From contig JAILQN010000117.1 of assembly GCA_024699005.1 (NCBI GenBank), positions 1 through 7,965 of the forward strand: 7,965 nt of DNA. Reading direction: 5' to 3'. The position numbers and the translations under genes were made by a program. Under the pieces are notes generated by a model that worked only from the letters and a program-made list of their open reading frames with translations, searched no databases and was not told the DNA's origin. This document shows, one piece after another, positions 1 through 6,018 of the stretch (position 1 is its first letter; every line of letters starts with the position of its first letter). The DNA is from Clostridia bacterium (lineage in GTDB: Bacteria; Bacillota_A; Clostridia; Oscillospirales; Acutalibacteraceae).

Positions 1-118
1 TAGATTTCCCATGGATTAATCCAGTAAGACCCCTCATGGACTATGAGGTTGATAGGCAGCATGTGTAAGCGCCGTGAGGCGTTCAGCTTGGCTGTACTAA
101 TAGGTCGAGGGCTTGTCC
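1..118 (+). rRNA. 23S ribosomal RNA, 3' end (partial)
   Basis: The sequence matches the conserved last helices of bacterial 23S rRNA. It has the 'gtaagacccct' stretch, a CCTCAT/ATGAGG hairpin, 'gaggttgatagg', the GCGCC-GTGA-GGCGT hairpin, and the near-universal 'agtactaataggtcgaggg' region in the form 'tgtactaataggtcgaggg'. The 3' end is set at about 118 because related 23S molecules end in a CTTGACC-like segment that pairs with the 5' end; here it reads 'gcttgtcc'. The exact end could be a few bases off. The 5' part of the gene and the 16S lie to the left of the window. A 72-codon open frame across this stretch is a by-product of the rRNA. Confidence 0.95.
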
Positions 119-200
119 TTTTCTTTCATTTGGTCTCATTGACCTTGTTCCTACACTTGCCCCGCTGTTCGGTTTTCAGGGTGTTTCGAAAACAATATCA

Positions 201-227
201 AGAGTCGTTTATAACGGCTCTTTTTTT
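201..227 (+). terminator. Rho-independent terminator of the rRNA operon
   Basis: A nine-base-pair stem runs from AGAGTCGTT (201-209) to AACGGCTCT (213-221), with one G-T wobble and a three-base loop. A run of seven T follows at 221-227. It lies about 83 bases after the 23S end. The spacer 119-200 contains only small hairpins (GGTC/GACC at 132-144, GTTTTC/GAAAAC at 172-193) and no 5S rRNA or tRNA. The rRNA transcript should therefore end here. Confidence 0.88.
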
Positions 228-257
228 GTTGTTGTTATTATCAGATGTGTTTAATAG

Positions 258-286
258 TTGACAAGTAAATGGTATTGTATTATTAT
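258..286 (+). promoter_or_regulatory. Sigma-A type promoter for the phosphatase gene
   Basis: A perfect -35 box TTGACA (258-263) and a -10 box TATTAT (281-286) are separated by exactly 17 bases. Transcription should start near 293, giving a leader of about 84 bases before the ATG at 377. Placed just after the rRNA terminator, it marks a new transcription unit. It may also serve the glucanase gene, which begins 31 bases after the phosphatase gene ends. Confidence 0.8.
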
Positions 287-320
287 GCTGTTATCCTTTT
301 ATTTTTTATTGTTCGGCGAA

Positions 321-349
321 AGATCCCGTTTGGTTCGCTTTACGGGTCT
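321..349 (+). other. Possible leader hairpin upstream of the phosphatase gene
   Basis: CCCGT (325-329) pairs with ACGGG (342-346), and AGA (321-323) pairs with TCT (347-349) if T324 is bulged out. The loop is 12 bases. No T-run follows, so it is not a terminator. I do not recognise a riboswitch or protein-binding leader. The stem ends 27 bases before the start codon and may only be incidental structure. Confidence 0.3.
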
Positions 350-376
350 GTTTAGTGGAAAGGTCCGGTCGTAGTT

Positions 377-814
377 ATGAAAAACGTTCTTTTTATCTGT
401 ACGGGAAATACCTGCCGCAGCCCCATGGCGGAGGGTATCTTCCGCGAGCTTCTCCGCGAAAAGGGTATCCTTGACGTGGAATGTTCCAGCTGCGGTCTGT
501 ATGCGGGGTTACATTCACCGGCGACGGGCCGCGCGGTCCGCGCCGCAAAAGCGTACGGCGCAGACATCTCCGGTCATAAATCCTGTCCCGTCAGCAAATA
601 TCTGCTTGACAGGAGTGATCTGATCGTCTGCCTGACAGACAGTCATAAGTATTATCTGACGGACAGGTACTGCGTACCGGAGGAGAAGCTGCGCGCTCTG
701 GATATTGCCGACCCTTACGAAGGAGATGACGAGGAATATGCGCAGTGCGCTTCCGAAATCCATGATGCGCTTCAGAAACTCCTGAGTGACAAATTTTTTT
801 TGACGGAGCAATGA
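377..814 (+). CDS. ywlE: Low-molecular-weight protein-arginine phosphatase (YwlE-like)
   Basis: The 145-residue protein has the usual length of the low-molecular-weight phosphatase family. Its N-terminal P-loop C8-T-G-N-T-C-R14-S supplies the cysteine nucleophile and phosphate-binding arginine (CX5R). The general acid is probably Asp112 in the D-P-Y motif. Thr12 stands where tyrosine phosphatases usually carry Ile or Leu. In Bacillus YwlE the matching threonine selects phospho-arginine, so the likely role is cytoplasmic removal of phosphate from protein arginines marked by McsB for ClpCP degradation. McsB, CtsR and ClpC are not in the window. Tyrosine phosphatase activity is the main alternative. 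The ATG at 377 follows a weak AAAGG (359-363) at 13 bases, so translation may be modest. The ATG lies directly before the conserved N-VLFICTGN strand, which leaves little room for another start. Confidence 0.88.
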   Translation: MKNVLFICTGNTCRSPMAEGIFRELLREKGILDVECSSCGLYAGLHSPATGRAVRAAKAYGADISGHKSCPVSKYLLDRSDLIVCLTDSHKYYLTDRYCVPEEKLRALDIADPYEGDDEEYAQCASEIHDALQKLLSDKFFLTEQ

Positions 815-845
815 TAATATCTGAACCGGAGGTGGAGTTCCCATT

Positions 846-2837
846 ATGAAAAAAAGATTCCGTACCGTTTTATCATTTGTTTCGGCGCTGTGCATTATGC
901 TGTGCGCCGTTTCCGCCGCGGCTGTCACACAGACCGTTGCCTCCGGTGAATGCGGCAGGCAGGGCGATAATATAACGTGGAAACTGGACAGCAGCGGAAC
1001 GCTTACTGTCGGCGGTGCAGGGGAGATGGGGAATTACGCTAACATCGAAGACGTTCCCTGGGCATCCGTGCGTGAACAGGTGAGGTCCGTTGTTATCACA
1101 GACGGCGTCACTGTCATCGGGAAGAATGCTTTTAACGGATGCGGTGAGTTGACTGACGCAGCGATACCCGGCAGCGTAACAGATATAAAAACAGGCGCTT
1201 TTTCTGCCTGTTCTCATCTTAAGAGCGTGTACTTCGGCGGTACCGCAGAACAGTGGAAAGATATCGGAACTGACGTCAGAGGCAATGAGGCTCTCCGTTT
1301 CTGGGCAGACGTTTATTATGACGGCAACCGGGAAACTCCCGGCCGCGATACGCGCAAAATACCCAGGATCGCGCTGACTTATGTGCCGGCTTACGGGGAC
1401 CGGAATAATTTTGAAGGTATCGTGTATACGGAAGACGGAACCGAATTTGACCGCGGCGCTTACAGGGTAACGCTTTACGTCGGAGGTACCTGGCCGAAAC
1501 CGACGTTCGATGAACCGTCGGTCCCGCTCGATGAGAAAGGTCACTTTTCGCTTTATTACTTCAGCGGCGGAACCGGCGATCTGCAGAGCAAATTCCTTGA
1601 TCTGATGCTTATCCCCGCTGATTTCGACCAGAAGAACGCCGACTACGAACAGACCAAAAACGCGGCGATCGATTACGTGGAAGTATACCGTACAGAGGAC
1701 GGCAAAGTCACTGTCCTGCCGGACCGCCGGGCTTCTGAAACGGCGGATACAGCCTCTGACGCGATCCCGTCCGGGCTTCTGCCCGTGGCCGGAGACAAGA
1801 TCGCGGTCAACGTTGGCTTCTATACGGACGGCAGTTCTCCCGGCAGCGCGCTGAGCGAGGACCTGATCCGACGACAGCTGACCGCCGTATCTGATTTTTC
1901 GGACGTCGTCCGGTTTTACGGCGCGGCGGGAGAACTCGCAAAAGCGTATGAGATCGCGCATGATATGGGCTTTACTGTCCTGGGGAACGCATGGCTGTCG
2001 AACGATAAAACAGCAAATCAGGCGGAGCTGGACGCCCTGATCCGGCATTGTAATAACGGCTTGTGCAGGGTCGCGATAGTCGGCAGCGAGGTGCTTCTGC
2101 GGAAGGATCTTTCAACGGAGGAGCTGATCAGCGCGATCGGTTACGTCAGGGAACGTATTAAAGATAAGTCGATCCCGGTAACTACCGCGGACAGCGTGGA
2201 TATCCTGCTTTCAAGATCCTCCGTCCGGGACGCGTGCGATCTGCTGATGCCTAACTGTTATCCGTTCTGGAGCGGTTCTCCCATCGATCAGGCGAAGGAG
2301 CGTTTTGAAAAGGATATGAACGCCCTGGAAGCGATTAAAAACGGAAAGGAGATCGTCGTTTCGGAGACCGGGTGGCCCACGGCGGGAGAGTCCGAAATCA
2401 CAAACGCGAAAGCCGGAGAAGCCGAAGCAGCGCAATACTATGCCGCAATCCGCGAATGGTCTCTTTCCACGAATACGCAGGTGCTGTTTTTCGACGCCGC
2501 GGATGAACCGTGGAAAGCGGCAGACGAGGGTACCGTCGGTGCACATTGGGGTTTTTTGACGTCGGATTTTAAGTTGAAACCCTGTTTTGCGGAGCTGGAC
2601 CCGTTCAGGACTATGACGACGGTGATATACGTCTCCGGAGACGTTGACGGTGACGGGAGGATACTTGCAGAGGACGCGCGGCTTGCGCTCCGCACTTCGG
2701 CAAAGCTTGAATCTCTCAGTGAAATACAAATCCTTGCCGCTGACGTGGACGGGGACGGTCAGATCCTTGCCGGTGACGCGCGGCAGATACTCAGGTATTC
2801 GGCGAAGCTTCAGAATGAATTTGTGAAAGCTGCCTGA
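846..2837 (+). CDS. Exported GH17-type beta-1,3-glucanase with BspA-type LRR and type I dockerin
   Basis: This 663-residue protein begins with a signal peptide (KKRFR, then a hydrophobic stretch to about residue 25, cleavage near AVSA-AA). Residues 34-140 form a short BspA-type leucine-rich region with the typical 'GVTVIGKNAFNGC' and 'IPGSVTDIKTGAFSAC' units. Residues 172-285 look like a beta-rich accessory domain I cannot name. Residues 316-590 resemble glycoside hydrolase family 17. The likely acid/base is Glu415 (VGSE) and the nucleophile Glu507 (VSETGWPT), followed by the family-typical DEPWK and GAHWGF motifs. Expected substrates are beta-1,3- or mixed-linkage glucans. Residues 598-655 are a type I dockerin: two calcium loops with D599/D601/D603/D610 and D633/D635/D637/D644, each followed by an LRxSAKL helix. 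It should bind a cohesin scaffold encoded elsewhere. GGAGG (828-832) lies 13 bases before ATG. The gene probably shares the phosphatase transcript, though an internal promoter is possible. Confidence 0.87.
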   Translation: MKKRFRTVLSFVSALCIMLCAVSAAAVTQTVASGECGRQGDNITWKLDSSGTLTVGGAGEMGNYANIEDVPWASVREQVRSVVITDGVTVIGKNAFNGCGELTDAAIPGSVTDIKTGAFSACSHLKSVYFGGTAEQWKDIGTDVRGNEALRFWADVYYDGNRETPGRDTRKIPRIALTYVPAYGDRNNFEGIVYTEDGTEFDRGAYRVTLYVGGTWPKPTFDEPSVPLDEKGHFSLYYFSGGTGDLQSKFLDLMLIPADFDQKNADYEQTKNAAIDYVEVYRTEDGKVTVLPDRRASETADTASDAIPSGLLPVAGDKIAVNVGFYTDGSSPGSALSEDLIRRQLTAVSDFSDVVRFYGAAGELAKAYEIAHDMGFTVLGNAWLSNDKTANQAELDALIRHCNNGLCRVAIVGSEVLLRKDLSTEELISAIGYVRERIKDKSIPVTTADSVDILLSRSSVRDACDLLMPNCYPFWSGSPIDQAKERFEKDMNALEAIKNGKEIVVSETGWPTAGESEITNAKAGEAEAAQYYAAIREWSLSTNTQVLFFDAADEPWKAADEGTVGAHWGFLTSDFKLKPCFAELDPFRTMTTVIYVSGDVDGDGRILAEDARLALRTSAKLESLSEIQILAADVDGDGQILAGDARQILRYSAKLQNEFVKAA

Positions 2838-2897
2838 GAGAAAATACATTCTGTACGTTCAGGTCAGGCTCCTGACAACAGCTTTGCTTTGACCGCA

Positions 2898-3104
2898 GAC
2901 CCCTCCACCGCTTCGCGGTCCTCCCCTTGGCAGGGGAGGACTATAAGGTTGCGTTCGCTCCGCGAACGGTGATCATATTGTTTTTGCCCGGCATAAAGAT
3001 ATCTGTCGGGCAGCTATTCATTATATATAAATCCGCGCGAAGCGCGGTTACCATTCAAGCCTCCCCTGCCAAGGGGAGGTGCCGCCGGAGGTGGCGGAGG
3101 GGTC
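2898..3104. repeat. Hairpin-rich inverted-repeat element (MITE/REP-like), 207 bp
   Basis: The left arm (2898-2939) and right arm (3060-3104) are inverted copies. Both contain a 20-base block CCTCCCCTGCCAAGGGGAGG (inverted on the left) and end in GGAGGGGTC or its complement, with a variable mini-hairpin between. The interior holds three more stems: CGTTCG/CGAACG (2952-2968), GCCCGGCA/TGTCGGGC (2986-3011) and CCGCGC/GCGCGG (3033-3047). No transposase is encoded, so it would be non-autonomous if mobile. It sits between the convergent glucanase and ATPase genes and would form strong structure in RNA from either strand, so it may act as a bidirectional 3' end. The rest of the gap, 2838-2897, shows only a six-pair hairpin at 2863-2876. 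Open frames crossing the element look spurious. Confidence 0.85.
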
Positions 3105-3255
3105 CACGGTTGAGGAAAAGTTTCCTAACAGGGGGCCGCGGTCGGAGCAATGCAGCAAAAGAGCCGTTGAGAACTGCAGCGGCAGATACATGACAGGTGC
3201 TGAATCATATTGACAACACTGCGATCCCACTTCTTTCCGCGAGAACAAAATCAAC
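3105..3255. other. Non-coding stretch between the repeat element and the ATPase 3' end
   Basis: I see no gene here. There is a small AGGAAA/TTTCCT hairpin at 3113-3126 without a T-run. No rho-independent terminator is evident for the minus-strand ATPase gene, whose TAG stop is at 3256-3258. Short open frames overlap the region on both strands but lack ribosome binding sites and recognisable protein features. Confidence 0.5.
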
Positions 3256-4485
3256 CTATATCATCCAAATCGGTACGATCAGATTGTTTCTGTCAAAAGC
3301 TCCGAGATGTTCCGCCATGCAAAGAACGGCGCCTGTACCGATCATCAGCGGCGCTTTTTCAAGAACTCCGAAGGTCTTAATTATCCGTTTATCCGGCAGG
3401 GCGGTTTTCTTTATCTCGATCGGGCAGAGTTTTCCGTCGCCCTCGATGACGACGTTGATCTCTTTGGCGTCGCGGTCGCGGTAGTAATAAATATACGGTT
3501 CCTTCCCGGCGCCCTGGTAGCTTTTGACGATCTCGGATACCGTATAGTTTTCAAGCAGAGCGCCGCTCATCGCGCCTGTTTCCGCCGTTTCCGAAGACGT
3601 CCATTTCGTAAGATAACAAACGAGTCCGGTATCGTAAAAATATACTTTCGGCGTTTTGATCGTACGTTTAAGTACGTTGTTGGAATAAGGATGCAGCATA
3701 AAAACGATACCGAGTGTTTCGAGAATATTTGTCCAGGCTTTCGCAGTCCGGATATCGATTTCAGCATCTTCGGCAACAGCGCTGAAATTCAATATCTGAG
3801 CAGTCCGCGCCGCCATTGAAGTAACAAAACGATTGAACTTCAATGCGTCTATATTGCCCGACAGGTCGCGCACGTCCCGTTCGATATAAGTCGAAATATA
3901 CGATGAATAATAGATATCGCGGTCCGGGAACGCTCCGCTGACGATTCCCGGCATACTGCCATTCCAGATTCTTTTGTAAACTTCCGGCGCGGTGACCGGC
4001 TCTGTTTTTCTGCTCTCGGCTGTCAGCGTGTCTAAATCTGTGGTGAACGGAACCGCGGTTCTGCCGGTTATCTCACGCTGAGACAGCGGCGACATATGGA
4101 GCAGCGCCACGCGTCCTGCCAAAGACTCCTGCACACCGCGCATAAGCCGGAAAATCTGAGAGCCGGTCATCCAGAAATCGCCGGGATTGCGGTTTTTATC
4201 TATATGTATTTTGATATATGTGAAAAGCTCCGGCGCATACTGTACCTCGTCTATCAGGACAGGGGGCTTATGCAGCTGCAGAAACATTGCGGGGTCGTTC
4301 TTTGCCATGTCGCGCGCGGAAATATCGTCGAGCGATACGTATTCACGCCCGATGTTTTCTTTTTCGGCAAGCATCCTGAGCATGGTCATCTTGCCGGACT
4401 GTCTCGGTCCCGTTATCAGAATGGCTGAATATGAACGGGACAAAGAAATCACTTTATCTTCCAGATGTCGTTTGATGTAGTCCAT
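3256..4485 (-). CDS. AAA_14/DUF4143 family ATPase with altered motifs
   Basis: The 409-residue protein matches the common AAA_14 plus DUF4143 architecture of bacteria and archaea, whose role is poorly known. The N-terminal P-loop is G26-P-R-Q-S-G-K32-M33-T34, Walker B is V-L-I-D79-E80, and the sensor-like MTGSQ is at 106-110. The DUF4143 half follows from about residue 196 (YISTYIERDVRDL). Its C-terminal PD-(D/E)XK-like fold reads E342-I-N344 and P-I-E357-I-K359. Two key positions are changed: the Ser/Thr after the Walker A lysine is Met33, and the usual Asp of the 'EID' strand is Asn344. Magnesium binding and any nuclease-like chemistry could be weakened, although Thr34 follows directly. The frame is full length and uninterrupted. 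GGAGG (4493-4497) is seven bases before ATG 4485. The gene faces the glucanase and diverges from dapL; no partner gene is adjacent. Confidence 0.88.
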   Translation of the reverse strand: MDYIKRHLEDKVISLSRSYSAILITGPRQSGKMTMLRMLAEKENIGREYVSLDDISARDMAKNDPAMFLQLHKPPVLIDEVQYAPELFTYIKIHIDKNRNPGDFWMTGSQIFRLMRGVQESLAGRVALLHMSPLSQREITGRTAVPFTTDLDTLTAESRKTEPVTAPEVYKRIWNGSMPGIVSGAFPDRDIYYSSYISTYIERDVRDLSGNIDALKFNRFVTSMAARTAQILNFSAVAEDAEIDIRTAKAWTNILETLGIVFMLHPYSNNVLKRTIKTPKVYFYDTGLVCYLTKWTSSETAETGAMSGALLENYTVSEIVKSYQGAGKEPYIYYYRDRDAKEINVVIEGDGKLCPIEIKKTALPDKRIIKTFGVLEKAPLMIGTGAVLCMAEHLGAFDRNNLIVPIWMI

Positions 4486-4515
4486 TCTGATGCCTCCGTG
4501 TTTTCATTCTTTATC

Positions 4516-4544
4516 ATTATAAGTATTAATGGGGAAACTGTCAA
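4516..4544 (-). promoter_or_regulatory. Perfect consensus sigma-A promoter for the ATPase gene
   Basis: Read on the minus strand, TTGACA (4544-4539) and TATAAT (4521-4516) are both perfect and 17 bases apart. Transcription should begin near 4509, giving a leader of only about 24 bases that contains the GGAGG site. A 17-bp perfect inverted repeat starts three bases upstream of the -35 box, an arrangement that would suit regulation of this strong promoter. Confidence 0.85.
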
Positions 4545-4547
4545 TGT

Positions 4548-4592
4548 ATTTTTCGGCAGATTTTGCAAAAATATAAAAATCTGCCGAAAAAT
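4548..4592. repeat. 17-bp perfect inverted repeat next to the ATPase promoter
   Basis: ATTTTTCGGCAGATTTT (4548-4564) is perfectly inverted at 4576-4592 with an 11-base A/T-rich loop. The arms are AT-rich around a CGGCAG/CTGCCG core. Outside the genes, it could be a regulator-binding palindrome, a hairpin terminator for leftward or rightward read-through (T-runs occur on both strands), or the end of a lost mobile element. The sequence alone does not decide between these. Confidence 0.8.
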
Positions 4593-4601
4593 GTTTCTGA
4601 A

Positions 4602-4700
4602 ATTGAAAAGTGTATTTTTTCAGCCCCGAATTGTATTGAAAAGTGTGTTTTTCAGGGGCTGAATTCCATTGAAAAGTGTAAAACTCCGGCGAATTGTTCT
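4602..4700 (+). repeat. Three tandem 33-bp repeats in the divergent promoter region
   Basis: The core ATTGAAAAGTGTA (last base G in copy 2) occurs at 4602-4614, 4635-4647 and 4668-4680, an exact 33-base step. The remainder of each unit is degenerate, with recurring GAATT and TTTTTCAG or AAAAC stretches. Because 33 is a multiple of three, two frames stay open through it and read as 11-residue repeats, for example TFQWNSAPEK then TFQYNSGLKK on the minus strand. The array fills the space between the two divergent promoters. It could be a binding-site array or a remnant of the multiple terminal repeats known from IS21-family ends. No transposase gene is present. Confidence 0.75.
4619..4663. repeat. 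Nine-base-pair inverted repeat inside the 33-bp array
   Basis: TTCAGCCCC (4619-4627) pairs with GGGGCTGAA (4655-4663). The 27-base loop contains the core of the second 33-bp repeat. It is the most GC-rich part of an otherwise AT-rich gap and may be part of the same regulatory or mobile-element signal. Confidence 0.65.
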
Positions 4701-4717
4701 GTAATGATAAAAATTGA

Positions 4718-4746
4718 TTGCAATACCCCAACGCAGATAGTATAAT
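4718..4746 (+). promoter_or_regulatory. Sigma-A type promoter for dapL
   Basis: A -35 box TTGCAA (4718-4723, four of six consensus bases) and a perfect -10 box TATAAT (4741-4746) are separated by 17 bases. Transcription should start near 4753, giving a leader of about 24 bases that carries the GGAGG site at 4765-4769. The short leader leaves no room for a lysine riboswitch, so any lysine control would have to act otherwise. Confidence 0.75.
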
Positions 4747-4776
4747 AAAGCAGAATATCAAGACGGAGGTTTTCGT

Positions 4777-5982
4777 ATGAACATAAACACCAATTTCCTT
4801 AAAATTCAGAATAATTACCTGTTTTCCGATATCGCGAAGAAGGTCGCGGCGTACGCCGCGGAGCATCCGCAGGCGGTCATCATCCGTCTGGGCATCGGCG
4901 ACGTGACCCGTCCGCTGCCCGCTGCGGTGCTTGAAGCCATGCACAGGGCCGTTGATGAGCAGGGCAGTTCGGAGACTTTCAAAGGTTATCCCTCCGAATG
5001 GGGGTACAACTTCCTCAAAACAGCCATAAATCAGAACGACTTCGCGCCGAGAGGCGTCACCCTTTCCGATGACGAGATCTTTATAACCGACGGCGCCAAA
5101 AGCGACTGCGGCAATATCGTGGATCTTTTCGGTATCGATAACACCGTAGCAGTCTGCGATCCGGTCTATCCCGTCTACGTGGATACCAACGTAATGTCCG
5201 GACGCGCCGGGGATTTCAAAGACGGCAAGTGGTCAAACGTATACTATATGCCCTGCACGGAAGAAAACGGTTTCTGCCCGGCCCTGCCCACCGAGCACGT
5301 GGACATGATCTATCTCTGTTTCCCCAATAACCCGACGGGAATGACGATATCCGGAACCGAGCTGCAGAAATGGGTCGATTACGCGAACGAAAACGGCTCC
5401 GTGATCCTGTTCGACGCGGCCTATGAGCGTTTTATCGTCGATGAGGACGTGCCGCACAGCATATTCGAGCTGCCCGGCGCAAAGACCTGCGCCATAGAAT
5501 TCCGCAGCTTTTCCAAGACCGCCGGTTTTACCGGCACGAGATGCGCTTATACGATCATCCCCCACGATCTGAAAGTGAACGGCACGGAACTGAACGCGAT
5601 GTGGGCAAGAAGGCAGGCCACAAAGTTCAACGGCGTGTCCTATATCACCCAGCGCGGCGCCGAGGCGGTCTTCTCCGAAGAGGGCAAAAAGCAGGTCGAG
5701 GCGAATATAGAATATTATCGCAAGAACGCCCGCGTTATCTATGACGGACTCAAAAACCTCGGTTACCGCGTCTACGGCGGCGTCAACTCGCCCTATATCT
5801 GGCTCAAGGCTCCGGACGGGCTGACCTCCTGGGAATTCTTCGATCTGCTTCTTAATAAAGTACAGGTCGTCGGCACTCCCGGCTCCGGCTTCGGACCGGC
5901 AGGCGAGGGTTATTTCCGCCTGACCGCCTTCGGCGACGCCGCGAGAACGGTTGAAGCGGTGGAGAGGATCGCGTCGATTTAG
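4777..5982 (+). CDS. dapL: LL-diaminopimelate aminotransferase
   Basis: This 401-residue fold-type I PLP aminotransferase catalyses the one-step conversion of tetrahydrodipicolinate and glutamate to LL-diaminopimelate and 2-oxoglutarate, bypassing the succinylase or acetylase route to lysine and peptidoglycan. Length and N-terminus (INTNFLKIQNNYLFSDIAKK) match DapL closely. Visible landmarks are LGIGDVTRPLP near residues 38-48, F-P-N-N-P-T-G at 182-188, Asp213 in DAAYERFI for the PLP ring nitrogen, the Schiff-base lysine Lys247 in FRSFSKTAGFTGTR, and the C-terminal carboxylate-binding Arg381 in GYFRLTAFG. The start follows GGAGG (4765-4769) by seven bases and a good promoter. No other dap or lys gene is adjacent, so it seems monocistronic. 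I see no clear terminator; the next 290 bases are mostly a repeat element. Confidence 0.95.
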   Translation: MNINTNFLKIQNNYLFSDIAKKVAAYAAEHPQAVIIRLGIGDVTRPLPAAVLEAMHRAVDEQGSSETFKGYPSEWGYNFLKTAINQNDFAPRGVTLSDDEIFITDGAKSDCGNIVDLFGIDNTVAVCDPVYPVYVDTNVMSGRAGDFKDGKWSNVYYMPCTEENGFCPALPTEHVDMIYLCFPNNPTGMTISGTELQKWVDYANENGSVILFDAAYERFIVDEDVPHSIFELPGAKTCAIEFRSFSKTAGFTGTRCAYTIIPHDLKVNGTELNAMWARRQATKFNGVSYITQRGAEAVFSEEGKKQVEANIEYYRKNARVIYDGLKNLGYRVYGGVNSPYIWLKAPDGLTSWEFFDLLLNKVQVVGTPGSGFGPAGEGYFRLTAFGDAARTVEAVERIASI

Positions 5983-6018
5983 AGATATCTTCCGTTCAAA
6001 TTTAAAGTACGGCTGTGA

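Noticed and set aside
43..261. 72-codon open frame at the left edge
   Set aside because: It overlaps the 23S rRNA end and the terminator, and its leucine-rich tail comes from the terminator T-run.
794..801. Run of eight T at the end of the phosphatase gene as a terminator or frameshift site
   Set aside because: It lies inside codons for Phe and Leu with no hairpin before it. The frame continues normally to TGA, so neither role is supported.
873..2048. 391-codon open frame on the minus strand inside the glucanase gene
   Set aside because: The plus strand has a signal peptide, LRR, catalytic and dockerin motifs. The antisense frame shows no recognisable domain and reads as a codon-usage shadow.
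2863..2876. GTCAGG-CT-CCTGAC hairpin as a terminator for the glucanase gene
   Set aside because: The loop of two is too tight, the stem would shrink to five pairs, and no T-run follows.
2927..3254. Open frames of 88 and 68 codons on opposite strands over the inverted-repeat element
   Set aside because: Both are low-complexity readings of the repeat with no ribosome binding site or family resemblance.
3307..3819. 170-codon plus-strand frame antisense to the ATPase gene
   Set aside because: The minus strand has clear Walker and DUF4143 motifs with a promoter and ribosome binding site. The antisense frame has none of these.
4602..4700. Possible CRISPR array
   Set aside because: There are three directly abutting 33-base units with a 13-base conserved core and degenerate remainder. 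There are no distinct spacers of uniform length between identical repeats and no cas genes.
4504..4944. 146-codon minus-strand frame reading through the 33-bp repeats
   Set aside because: It starts antisense inside dapL and ends within the ATPase leader, with no ribosome binding site seen. The repeat reading is explained by the 33-base period. It is kept only as a low-interest finding.
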